NCBI GenBank assembly: GCA_038249175.1
Contig: JBBRWP010000021.1
Span: 1 to 22,931, forward strand
Length of the DNA: 22,931 nucleotides
Source of the DNA: JAEWSN01 sp038249175
Lineage (GTDB): Bacteria; Bacillota; Clostridia; DSM-8532
Direction of reading: 5' to 3'
Positions 16,558 through 22,931 of the stretch are shown in pieces. Within the stretch, counting starts at the first letter, position 1, and each line of letters starts with the position of its first letter. A model generated the notes under the pieces. It was not told the DNA's origin. It saw only the letters and a list, made by a program, of their open reading frames with translations, and ran no database searches. The translations under genes were made by a program, and so were the position numbers.

Positions 16558-16594
16558 AAAGGCAGTGATTTATCCAAAAATCACTGCCTTTTTT
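16558..16594 (+). terminator. Intrinsic terminator of dapF-dapL
   Basis: AAAGGCAGTGATT (16558-16570) pairs perfectly with AATCACTGCCTTT (16579-16591), loop of eight bases, followed by a T run to 16594. It places the 17-bp repeat array inside the dapL 3' untranslated region. Confidence 0.92.
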
Positions 16595-16647
16595 AGCGCT
16601 GTCCGATAAAAAAATTATATCCATTTTGCAACTTTCAAAATTATTTC

Positions 16648-16676
16648 TTGCAATTCTTTTTTCTCTTTGTTATAAT
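16648..16676 (+). promoter_or_regulatory. gdhA promoter
   Basis: TTGCAA at 16648-16653, a 17-base spacer and a perfect TATAAT at 16671-16676. Transcription should begin near 16683, giving a leader of about 178 bases. Confidence 0.85.
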
Positions 16677-16682
16677 TCATCG

Positions 16683-16860
16683 TAGTTTCACATGGCAACT
16701 ACTTTGCCATGTGAACCGGTATTATTATGAACCTCTTGCCACAATGGGGTGGCTGAACAGATGAAAATTTTGCATTTTTGCAGCTTGCCTTCATGCAAAA
16801 ATACCGTTTGTCGCTTCCCAATGGCAAACACATCATCTATTCAGCATAGGAGGGAACAAA
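16683..16860 (+). promoter_or_regulatory. Structured gdhA leader: 5' hairpin, ANTAR-like hexaloop, three-way junction
   Basis: Elements in order: a perfect 12-bp hairpin TTCACATGGCAA/TTGCCATGTGAA (16687-16698 with 16704-16715); GCCAC-AATGGG-GTGGC (16738-16753), a hexaloop with A1 and G4 like that of the glnA leader; and an outer stem GCTGAACAGATGA (16752-16764) with TCATCTATTCAGC (16833-16845), 12 of 13 pairs. The outer stem encloses ATTTTTGCA/TGCAAAAAT (16774-16802) and GTTTGTC/GGCAAAC (16806-16829), making a three-way junction. CCTCTT at 16732-16737 could pair with the SD AGGAGG at 16848-16853, allowing one G-U. No T-tract terminator is seen, so control of translation is more likely than attenuation. 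Pairings were read by eye. Confidence 0.65.
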
Positions 16861-18198
16861 ATGAAACACTTAACACAAGTTTATGAATCTGTCATCAAAC
16901 GCAACCCAGGAGAGTCAGAATTTCATCAAGCTGTTCAAGAAGTACTTGAATCTTTGGAACCGGTTGCTCTCAAGTACCCGGAATTCGTCAAAGCCGGTAT
17001 CTTCGATCGTATCGTAGAACCCGAACGTCAAATCATGTTCCGTGTGCCATGGGTAGATGATGCTGGAAAAGTTCAAGTAAACCGTGGTTTCCGCGTACAG
17101 TTCAACAGCGCCATTGGCCCTTACAAAGGTGGCCTGCGTTTCCATCCTTCCGTCAACCTCGGGATTATCAAATTCCTTGGCTTTGAACAGATTTTCAAAA
17201 ACTCCCTGACCACCCTTCCCATCGGCGGCGGTAAAGGCGGTTCTGATTTTGATCCCAAAGGCAAGTCTGACGGAGAAGTGATGCGCTTCTGCCAAAGCTT
17301 CATGTTTGAACTTGCACGCCACATCGGACCTGATACAGACGTACCGGCCGGAGACATTGGTGTTGGCGGCCGTGAAATCGGTTACATGTATGGCATGTAT
17401 AAAAAACTCCGCAACGATTTTACCGGTGTTCTTACCGGCAAAGGCATCCCTTATGGCGGCAGCCTGGCCCGTACAGAAGCTACAGGCTATGGCCTTTGCT
17501 ACTTCATGGAAGAAGCCATGAACGCCAAAGGAAAATCCTTCAAAGGTTCGTCTGTCGTTATTTCCGGTTCCGGCAATGTGGCCATCTATGCCACCCAAAA
17601 AGTACACCAACTTGGTGGAAAAGTGGTTGCACTCAGCGATTCCAACGGCTATATCTTCGATAAAAATGGCATCAATCTAGATACCGTACGCCTCATCAAG
17701 GAAGTACAACGTGGCCGTATCAGCGAATATGTGCAACACCACCCGGATGCCGAGTACCATGAAGGCTGTGGTGGTATCTGGTCTATTCCCTGTGATATCG
17801 CACTGCCTAGTGCCACACAGAATGAACTTGATGGCGCGTCCGCTAAAACACTCGTGCAAAACGGTTGCTTTGCCGTGGGTGAAGGTGCCAACATGCCTTC
17901 GACACCCGATGCGGTTGAAGTGTTCCTGAAGAACAAGACCATTTACGGACCTGCCAAAGCGGCCAATGCCGGCGGTGTCGCCACTTCCGCATTGGAAATG
18001 GCACAAAACAGTATGCGTTTGTCCTGGACGTTTGAAGAAGTTGACGAAAAACTCAAATCCATTATGGTCAGCATCTACCAGAATGCCAGTGCCGCAGCCG
18101 CAGAGTTCGGTGATCCGGACAACCTTGTTAAAGGTGCCAACATTGCCGGCTTCATGAAAGTAGCCCATGCCATGCTTGCCCAAGGAGTCACCTATTAA
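16861..18198 (+). CDS. gdhA: Glutamate dehydrogenase, hexameric NADP-type
   Basis: GdhA reversibly aminates 2-oxoglutarate with ammonium, the low-affinity alternative to GS-GOGAT; in amino-acid fermenters it can run toward deamination. The product has 445 residues, standard for the small hexameric form. Signatures include GPYKGGLRFHPSVNLGIIKF, the catalytic Lys125 in PIGGGKGGSDFDPKG, and the Rossmann motif VVISGSGNVAIYATQK. The region after that motif (VVALSDSNGYI) fits NADP-preferring enzymes, but coenzyme choice is not certain. AGGAGGG at 16848-16854 is a strong SD. It is flanked by its own promoter and terminator, so it is a single-gene unit. Confidence 0.96.
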   Translation: MKHLTQVYESVIKRNPGESEFHQAVQEVLESLEPVALKYPEFVKAGIFDRIVEPERQIMFRVPWVDDAGKVQVNRGFRVQFNSAIGPYKGGLRFHPSVNLGIIKFLGFEQIFKNSLTTLPIGGGKGGSDFDPKGKSDGEVMRFCQSFMFELARHIGPDTDVPAGDIGVGGREIGYMYGMYKKLRNDFTGVLTGKGIPYGGSLARTEATGYGLCYFMEEAMNAKGKSFKGSSVVISGSGNVAIYATQKVHQLGGKVVALSDSNGYIFDKNGINLDTVRLIKEVQRGRISEYVQHHPDAEYHEGCGGIWSIPCDIALPSATQNELDGASAKTLVQNGCFAVGEGANMPSTPDAVEVFLKNKTIYGPAKAANAGGVATSALEMAQNSMRLSWTFEEVDEKLKSIMVSIYQNASAAAAEFGDPDNLVKGANIAGFMKVAHAMLAQGVTY

Positions 18199-18237
18199 AC
18201 GAAAAAATAAACGCATTGAAAAAGATGATTACATCTC

Positions 18238-18276
18238 AAAAGGATTGGTTTTGTCATACAAAACCAATCCTTTTTT
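18238..18276 (+). terminator. Intrinsic terminator of gdhA
   Basis: A perfect 16-bp stem, 18238-18253 with 18259-18274, has the loop TCATA and a T run to 18276. It stands between convergent genes and may also weakly stop minus-strand transcripts, which would meet only four T. Confidence 0.93.
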
Positions 18277-18438
18277 CATGCCTTTTATTGGATATATCCC
18301 AATTCATTGGTGCAGAATTCGAATAAAACGCCATTATCAACTTGGTAAAAAATGAAATGACAAATAAAACAGTTGCGTAACTCGGTAAAAAATGTGTATG
18401 ACGTGGTCAAAATTCGTGTAACCGTCATGGTTGAGGAT
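18277..18438. other. AT-rich spacer, boundary of the accessory segment
   Basis: No gene seen. A short near-repeat AACTTGGTAAAAAATG / AACTCGGTAAAAAATG occurs at about 18340-18355 and 18377-18392. The latter is followed by GTGGTCAAAATTCGTGTAACCG, which resembles the repeated ends of IS21-type elements, but no matching transposase or partner end is visible. Confidence 0.35.
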
Positions 18439-18873
18439 TCATGACATGACGACCAATTCATTGATGTTTTTACTGCTTTTCTCACGCTTCAGCTTTTGTC
18501 CAACCAGTTCCTGGATGACAATTTCACCAAGATAAAGAATACGGCAGCCTGGTTCCAGGTGACCGGCATAAGCCTGTTTTGAATCAGAAATCACGGTATG
18601 CAGATGAGGGACTCCATTTGCGATGATCCCGGCTATAGAAGCCAATTCCAAAGGTTTATCTTCCCATTTTTCAAAATGCTCCACCGGCGGATACCCTGTT
18701 GTCATAACCATATGCAGAACACAGTAATCAAGCGTTCCTATGGCAGATGCAATATAGCCGTCGCTGATGCCGTGAATCTTTAAGGCTTCCACTATGCTTT
18801 CCAACACATCGTCTCCCTGATCCAACCGAACGATAACGGTTCTTCCAAGTGATCCCTTATCATAACATTTCAT
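18439..18873 (-). CDS. PPC/DUF296-domain protein
   Basis: The product has 144 residues and is almost wholly one PPC (plant and prokaryote conserved, DUF296) domain. The motifs are IVEALKIHGISDGYIASAIG, a histidine pair in GVPHLHTVISDS, and YAGHLEPGCRILYLGEIVI. These small proteins form trimers; in bacteria their role is mostly unknown, and DNA-binding is established mainly for plant AT-hook fusions, which this protein lacks. GGAGG at 18881-18885 supports the start. It lies about 200 bases behind the glycohydrolase gene on the same strand and is probably part of the same unit. It converges on gdhA. Confidence 0.85.
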   Translation of the reverse strand: MKCYDKGSLGRTVIVRLDQGDDVLESIVEALKIHGISDGYIASAIGTLDYCVLHMVMTTGYPPVEHFEKWEDKPLELASIAGIIANGVPHLHTVISDSKQAYAGHLEPGCRILYLGEIVIQELVGQKLKREKSSKNINELVVMS

Positions 18874-18961
18874 ATGTCATCCTCCCTCACTTCAGCCACT
18901 CTAAACCCTTTTAACAACGCAATTTACTCTAAAATTTCAATAAAACGCATTAAAATTTCCC

Positions 18962-19072
18962 TTATTCATAGTCTTTTTCGTGTCTTTCTTCATATTTACC
19001 TGCAGCCAGTATTTCCCTGACTTCACAGACATCTAACGCTAATGGTTTTTGCAGAAACACAGTTGCTTTATT
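18962..19072 (-). pseudogene. Remnant resembling a Gfo/Idh/MocA oxidoreductase
   Basis: Directly after the TAA of the glycohydrolase gene, and in the same frame, 36 codons read through to the next stop. They contain ATVFLQKPLALDVCEVREIL, very like the HVxxEKPLAL segment that follows the nucleotide-binding fold of Gfo/Idh/MocA sugar dehydrogenases, with Gln replacing the usual Glu. Nothing on either side continues the family. I read it as the leftover of a deleted dehydrogenase gene; the match is short, so confidence is moderate. Confidence 0.45.
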
Positions 19073-21238
19073 TTACTCCCTCGATGATATACTCCTGAGT
19101 AATCCACTTGGTTTGCCAATCTTGAAGTTCTTATAATGGCAATGGCTGCCTTTCAATAGTGATACCCCAACCTGGCCTCTCATATAAGGCATGTTTTCAT
19201 CATTGTAGTTCATCACATCTTTCCCGGAGTGCATTACTTTTATGTTTGTTCCAACAACTTCTATTTTAAATGTATATTCCCTGTTATGTTTCCACTGGAA
19301 TGGTATCTCCATCAATGTCCGATATCCGTTTTCATTCTTATACAGCACAAGTCTCTCCCCGTCAGCAAGTCCTACTGAGTAGGAGCGAATGGCTCCCTGT
19401 ACACGGAAATTAATATTATGAAACTGGCCACACTTAGGAATCATAGTCGCTTCAAAGCTGTAATCCTTCCAGTCATAACCCCCGGTATAAGCTTCTCCAA
19501 AGTCATTTGTACTTCCGCTTAATTCCCCATCCTCCAGCCTCCATATTCCTTTAAGATATGTAAACTGGCTGACTTCAAGATGCATCGCATTCCATACTTC
19601 CATTCGCTCTTTCGTGAAGTCTATTGAATAGTCAGGTACGCCGCAGAAATCAAAATCATCAATATAAGCAACCACTGTAACAGCCTGCCATCCATACTTT
19701 GGTATCAGTTTGACTCCTGCCTCTTCGATGCAGGCTCCTTCCATTGGAGGAATGGTCAGGGAAAATTCATGCCACATGCCCGCAGTCAATTCAACCTTTT
19801 CTGATTCAATAAACCCTTCACCGTTTCCATCCTTCACATACAAACATGCCAATATACTATTCCCGGCATCCTTCGGTACCAAAACACAACCTTTCAAAGT
19901 CTGTCCCGGGTACAGTATGGGCGAGAAGCTTGGATCGTACCGGCTGTCATGAAAATCTTTTGGTCTGTAATAGGTTTTGTGAAATATCTTTAATTCTTCT
20001 GCTGGATAGACCGGTTTTGCGACAACTTTCAATGAGCCCTTCCCGCTATGTGCTTCCTCTATGGAATGCAGCACGTTATATTCAAGACTTTTTCCAAGAT
20101 CAGAAGCTACCCTGAACCCATGGGTGGAGCCTGGAAACTCAAAATGAAATCTGAGCTTATTATCGCTTATGATAAGTTTCCATTCTTCCGGAGGTTGTTC
20201 CCCTGCGATTTTGTAAGCAAGGTTCGCAATAAATGCAGCATCCCATGGGATGTCCATGATATTGAGGCTTCCAATGACACTTGAGCATACTAAAAAATCG
20301 TTGATAGGCTTTCTCCACTTATAGTCAATTCCCTCAAGACCGCCACGAACTCCCATGATTGTTCCTACGTTTGCCACATTGCAATCGGTATCCCATCCAC
20401 ACATATTACAGATATTGATGGCTCTGGAAAAATCACCATCGCTGTATAACAGGGAAAGTACAATAATAGCTGAGTTAGGGATAATATGACAGGTTCCCGG
20501 ATATCTGTCGTATCCGAAATAATCCTTGACAAACTTGAAACAGTCCTTCCAGTCTCCGGGATTTTTCAGATAATACTTCATAACCTCACGGGTGACCCTA
20601 GTATATTCACAGTCTATAGGAATCACAGACAGCCCGGCTTCAATAATTTTCTCTATATTTTGTTCAACAAATGCTGCGCTGATACACGCGGCTATGAACA
20701 TCCCTCCATATATCCCGTTACCTCCGTGTGAAACACTTGCTGCCTTTTGGGCATATTCGGCAGCCAGAAGTGGATTTCCGGGGACAACCAACCCCCAGGT
20801 ATCAATAAAAATCTGCCCTCCAATTTGTTCAGCTACGGCTGCTCCATTTTGCTCTACAGACCCTGAGCCAGGAGCCATAATACCACTCCTTAGATTAATG
20901 TATGCTGTATGCTCTGTGGACTTTCCATACCCGCCCCACCAATAAAAACCATGCTCATAGGGAGTATAATTTAGCCAGGTCATACCTATCTGCTCTGCGG
21001 TAATAGCGGAAGTATGCGTATAGTCCTCAAGTGCCCGTAAAAAAAACATAGGTCCGTTGCTGTCATCGTCAGCAGCAAAATCTCTGTAGTCAACCAGATA
21101 ATCAGAGATTTCTCCGTAAACACGCTCTATTTTCTCATAGGTCCAGCTTTCAATCGGAGCGCCATGGCGTACCCCGATTATTTTTCCCAACCAGCCTGCA
21201 TAGACTTTATGCATGTAATCATTTGGTATCCTACTCAT
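19073..21238 (-). CDS. ADP-ribosylglycohydrolase-family protein with C-terminal lectin-like domain
   Basis: From ATG 21238 the protein has 721 residues. An earlier ATG at 21259 is open, but the SD AAAGGAG (21248-21254) lies within that extension, so the later start is right. Residues 8-345 form an ADP-ribosylglycohydrolase-like fold: YAGWLGKIIGVRHGAPIE, the acidic metal cluster DDDSNG at 57-62 and GWDTDCNVANVGTIMG at 281-296. A middle beta region of carbohydrate-binding look follows, and residues from about 540 (WRLEDGELSGST, NINFRVQGAIRSYSVGL, VGVSLLKGSHCHYKNFKIG) resemble a concanavalin-like / DUF1080 domain. No signal peptide is seen. Such fusions may act on glycosides rather than ADP-ribose; substrate unknown. 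Confidence 0.85.
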   Translation of the reverse strand: MSRIPNDYMHKVYAGWLGKIIGVRHGAPIESWTYEKIERVYGEISDYLVDYRDFAADDDSNGPMFFLRALEDYTHTSAITAEQIGMTWLNYTPYEHGFYWWGGYGKSTEHTAYINLRSGIMAPGSGSVEQNGAAVAEQIGGQIFIDTWGLVVPGNPLLAAEYAQKAASVSHGGNGIYGGMFIAACISAAFVEQNIEKIIEAGLSVIPIDCEYTRVTREVMKYYLKNPGDWKDCFKFVKDYFGYDRYPGTCHIIPNSAIIVLSLLYSDGDFSRAINICNMCGWDTDCNVANVGTIMGVRGGLEGIDYKWRKPINDFLVCSSVIGSLNIMDIPWDAAFIANLAYKIAGEQPPEEWKLIISDNKLRFHFEFPGSTHGFRVASDLGKSLEYNVLHSIEEAHSGKGSLKVVAKPVYPAEELKIFHKTYYRPKDFHDSRYDPSFSPILYPGQTLKGCVLVPKDAGNSILACLYVKDGNGEGFIESEKVELTAGMWHEFSLTIPPMEGACIEEAGVKLIPKYGWQAVTVVAYIDDFDFCGVPDYSIDFTKERMEVWNAMHLEVSQFTYLKGIWRLEDGELSGSTNDFGEAYTGGYDWKDYSFEATMIPKCGQFHNINFRVQGAIRSYSVGLADGERLVLYKNENGYRTLMEIPFQWKHNREYTFKIEVVGTNIKVMHSGKDVMNYNDENMPYMRGQVGVSLLKGSHCHYKNFKIGKPSGLLRSISSRE

Positions 21239-21277
21239 TTGAACATTCTCCTTTACCATCTATTATTCTCAACTAAT

Positions 21278-21376
21278 CTAGTGTCAAATTGCAAATATTT
21301 ATATCAGTTAAAAGTCTTTTATATCAATCATTACAGCATGATTTTAATATCGAAGACTTATGCAACTTGACACTAG
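21278..21376. mobile_element. MITE-like element with 15/16 inverted ends at a CTAG site
   Basis: CTAGTGTCAAATTGCA (21278-21293) and TGCAACTTGACACTAG (21361-21376) are inverted repeats with one mismatch. If the target was CTAG with TA duplicated, the element is 93 bases (21281-21373) flanked by TA, the habit of IS630/mariner-type transposons. An inner pair AAGTCTT / AAGACTT lies inside. It has no reading frame of note. It could instead be a regulatory stem between the two genes. Confidence 0.45.
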
Positions 21377-21542
21377 TACGTTTTTGATTTGCGACTTGAT
21401 TCTGGCTGTTATCCTATGTCTAGATCTCTGCCTACTTGAAAGAACAATCAGCCTCTTACAGGCCAAATTCGAAAATGGTAATTACCGGTTTTGTTAATCC
21501 CCTGGAAAGGTCCGGGCACGGCATTTTGCCATTCTAAGGCAC
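21377..21542. other. Spacer between MDR dehydrogenase and MITE-like element
   Basis: No gene, strong hairpin or terminator seen after the dehydrogenase stop at 21543. Confidence 0.5.
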
Positions 21543-22586
21543 TCATTTCCCATATTTCACACCGAGCTTTATCGATTGTTCCGGATTTCTATAAATATCC
21601 ATAATCGTATCCACGCAATCATCAAAGTTCACAATGGGATCTATGATTCCCTCCGAAGTCAGCATTTTTTTGCAGAACATCTCTTTCAATGTGCTTTTTA
21701 ATCTGTTTTCATCCCACAGAGGGTAATCCCTTAGTGGATTTTCCCAGGTAGGCATGCTGCTGATCATGGTCAAACGGTTGTGATGCCATTCCCGTCCTAA
21801 TGCAATATCCTGATCAGTGCCTTTGTAGTACCCTAGGGTCACAATGGTTCCACACATTTGAACCGATCTCATAGCACTACGCAAGGCTATATAGCTTCCA
21901 CTGGCTTCAATGGCTATGTCTGCTCCCTTGCCCAGGTAACTATGTATCACCAGTCCAACATCACAGTCCTTTGGGTCAAGCGCCAGTGTCGCACCGAACT
22001 TCAATGCCAGTTCACGTCTCTTCAATATAGGATCAACGGCGATAATCTCCATACAGCCTGACAATGCGAGCAACTGAACGACAAACATACCAATGGCACC
22101 AAGACCGGAAACCGTTACATTATCTCCAGCCTTCGCATTGGAATCCCTTACAGCTGAATAGGCATACAGTGCAGGATCAGTACAGACCGCATCCATTTCA
22201 TTCATGGTGTCAGGAAGTTTCTGAGTATAAAAATCAGGTACAATTGCATGCTCGGCAATTGGGCCATAGGCGTACACCTTCTCGCCTTCCCGGAAGTTGG
22301 TAATGCTTTTGCCAACTTCCAGAACAGTTCCTACTGTCATATTTCCAAAAGGTGTCTTATAGGTTTCATTGATTTGCTCGGGTGGTTTTTCAACAAACAT
22401 TCTCAGTTTACTATCAAAAGACATCGCAGCAAAGGGTGATTTTCCGCTTAATATATTGAAATCTGTTCCATGTTTTATGGCCGAAAACTCACTCTTGATG
22501 CGGAGTTCATTTTCTTTGAGTTCTCTGTCAGGATACTCTTCAATGAAAATATGTTCTGGTCTGTCGCTGAATACGCCTCTTCCCAT
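21543..22586 (-). CDS. MDR-superfamily dehydrogenase lacking zinc ligands
   Basis: From ATG 22586, supported by GAGGAGG nine bases upstream, the protein has 347 residues and begins MGRGVFSDRPEHIF; an in-frame ATG at 22628 lacks an SD. It has a GroES-like N-terminal domain and a Rossmann domain with VSGLGAIGMFVVQLLALSG. Asp in IIAVDPILKRRELA suggests NAD rather than NADP. The usual GxCGTD and GHE zinc-binding motifs are missing (KHGTDFN at the first) and there is no four-Cys structural zinc loop. It is thus related to sorbitol/threonine-type dehydrogenases but cannot bind catalytic zinc in the normal way. It opens the minus-strand cluster and probably oxidises a sugar or polyol; substrate unknown. 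Confidence 0.85.
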   Translation of the reverse strand: MGRGVFSDRPEHIFIEEYPDRELKENELRIKSEFSAIKHGTDFNILSGKSPFAAMSFDSKLRMFVEKPPEQINETYKTPFGNMTVGTVLEVGKSITNFREGEKVYAYGPIAEHAIVPDFYTQKLPDTMNEMDAVCTDPALYAYSAVRDSNAKAGDNVTVSGLGAIGMFVVQLLALSGCMEIIAVDPILKRRELALKFGATLALDPKDCDVGLVIHSYLGKGADIAIEASGSYIALRSAMRSVQMCGTIVTLGYYKGTDQDIALGREWHHNRLTMISSMPTWENPLRDYPLWDENRLKSTLKEMFCKKMLTSEGIIDPIVNFDDCVDTIMDIYRNPEQSIKLGVKYGK

Positions 22587-22837
22587 AGTTTGTGCCTCCT
22601 CATAAGTTTCACTATTATTTGCTGCCAAACATGTATTTTCCCAACATACTGTTAGTGTAAAGTCTGGTTGATATATAAATGATTCTGGTGTAAGAACTCC
22701 AATTTCTGACCCGAAGGGCCTGAAATTGAGTGAAAATGACCACTTTCAGTCCGATATCGCGGTCTACCAGAACAATGCGGAGCATTGTACTGCCGATAAC
22801 GCCGCGATTTGGCATCAAATCGGATCATTTTCGGGTT
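22587..22837. other. Upstream region of the dehydrogenase, highly structured near the intron
   Basis: No recognisable gene. Several inverted repeats: CAATTTC/GAAATTG around a CCC-GAA-GGG core near 22700-22728; ATCGCGG (22756-22762) with CCGCGAT (22802-22808) enclosing ACAATGC/GCATTGT (22772-22788); and CGATTTG/CAAATCG (22805-22822). The second and third compete for the same bases. This is the 3' exon side of the group II intron. A promoter for the dehydrogenase must lie here, but I see no clear one. Confidence 0.5.
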
Positions 22838-22931
22838 ATAGAGTAGGCGGGTGTTGCCACCAACCCCTCATCAAACCGTGCATGCGGTTTTCCCTCACAC
22901 GGCTTTCCGACATTCTTCACCGTCAGCATAC
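22838..22931 (-). mobile_element. 3' end of a group II intron (domains V and VI), rest outside window
   Basis: Read on the minus strand, 22905-22873 is a domain V hairpin of about 33 bases: AAGCCGTGTG, a GAAA loop, GCATGCACGG, with the catalytic AGC triad. A domain VI hairpin follows (about 22869-22841) with the typical CCTACTC containing the branch-point A. The intron ends TAT at 22838, within a base or two. The maturase gene would be further upstream on this strand, past the right edge. Confidence 0.85.

Noticed and set aside
16306..16577. Minus-strand frames through the 17-bp array giving periodic peptides
   Set aside because: A 17-bp repeat in any frame gives a 17-residue period by itself; there is no SD and the frame runs against the dapL terminator.
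18377..18425. IS21-family insertion sequence end
   Set aside because: Only a short resemblance in GTGGTCAAAATT..GTAACC; no transposase, partner end or target duplication is visible.
22659..22840. Minus-strand frame of about 60 codons between the intron and the MDR gene
   Set aside because: It is not recognisable, crosses strong inverted repeats and has no SD; probably non-coding or a decayed mobile-element end.

Overview
The window looks like a chromosomal stretch of an anaerobic Bacillota (Firmicutes), most likely Clostridia. The signs are an Rnf operon in the order C-D-G-E-A-B, a glnA / ANTAR regulator / gltB / gltD cluster of clostridial type, LL-diaminopimelate aminotransferase, strong SD sequences and sigma-A-like promoters. 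I cannot name the genus.

Layout. (1) Positions 1-5092, minus strand: the Rnf ferredoxin:NAD+ oxidoreductase operon, rnfC-D-G-E-A-B, with rnfB running off the left edge. The rnfC reading frame carries one in-frame TAA exactly at its first domain boundary. (2) Positions 5093-5800: a divergent intergenic region with the rnf promoter, the glnA promoter and a long glnA leader. That leader holds a strong intrinsic terminator whose 5' arm overlaps a hairpin with an ANTAR-type hexaloop. (3) Positions 5801-13853, plus strand: glutamine synthetase, a NitR-like ANTAR antiterminator with a degenerate receiver, and both glutamate synthase subunits. (4) Positions 13854-16594: dapF-dapL, the last steps to meso-diaminopimelate, behind a leader of four imperfect 64-65-bp repeats and followed by an array of 17-bp repeats. 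(5) Positions 16595-18276: monocistronic NADP-type glutamate dehydrogenase with an elaborately structured leader that shares the hexaloop hairpin of the glnA leader. (6) Positions 18277-22931: an AT-richer accessory segment on the minus strand with a PPC/DUF296 protein, an ADP-ribosylglycohydrolase-family protein with a C-terminal lectin-like domain, and a zinc-ligand-free MDR dehydrogenase. It also holds a Gfo/Idh-like gene fossil, a MITE-like element and the 3' end of a group II intron.

How it fits together: Rnf links reduced ferredoxin and NADH to an ion gradient. GS, GOGAT and GDH are the two routes of ammonium assimilation, and DapF/DapL use glutamate as amino donor for cell-wall and lysine synthesis. 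The most interesting reading is that the ANTAR protein encoded beside glnA may control both its own operon, by antitermination, and the distant gdhA gene, through a covarying hairpin. The two ammonium routes would then be coordinated at RNA level. All calls come from reading the sequence; nothing was searched or folded by computer.
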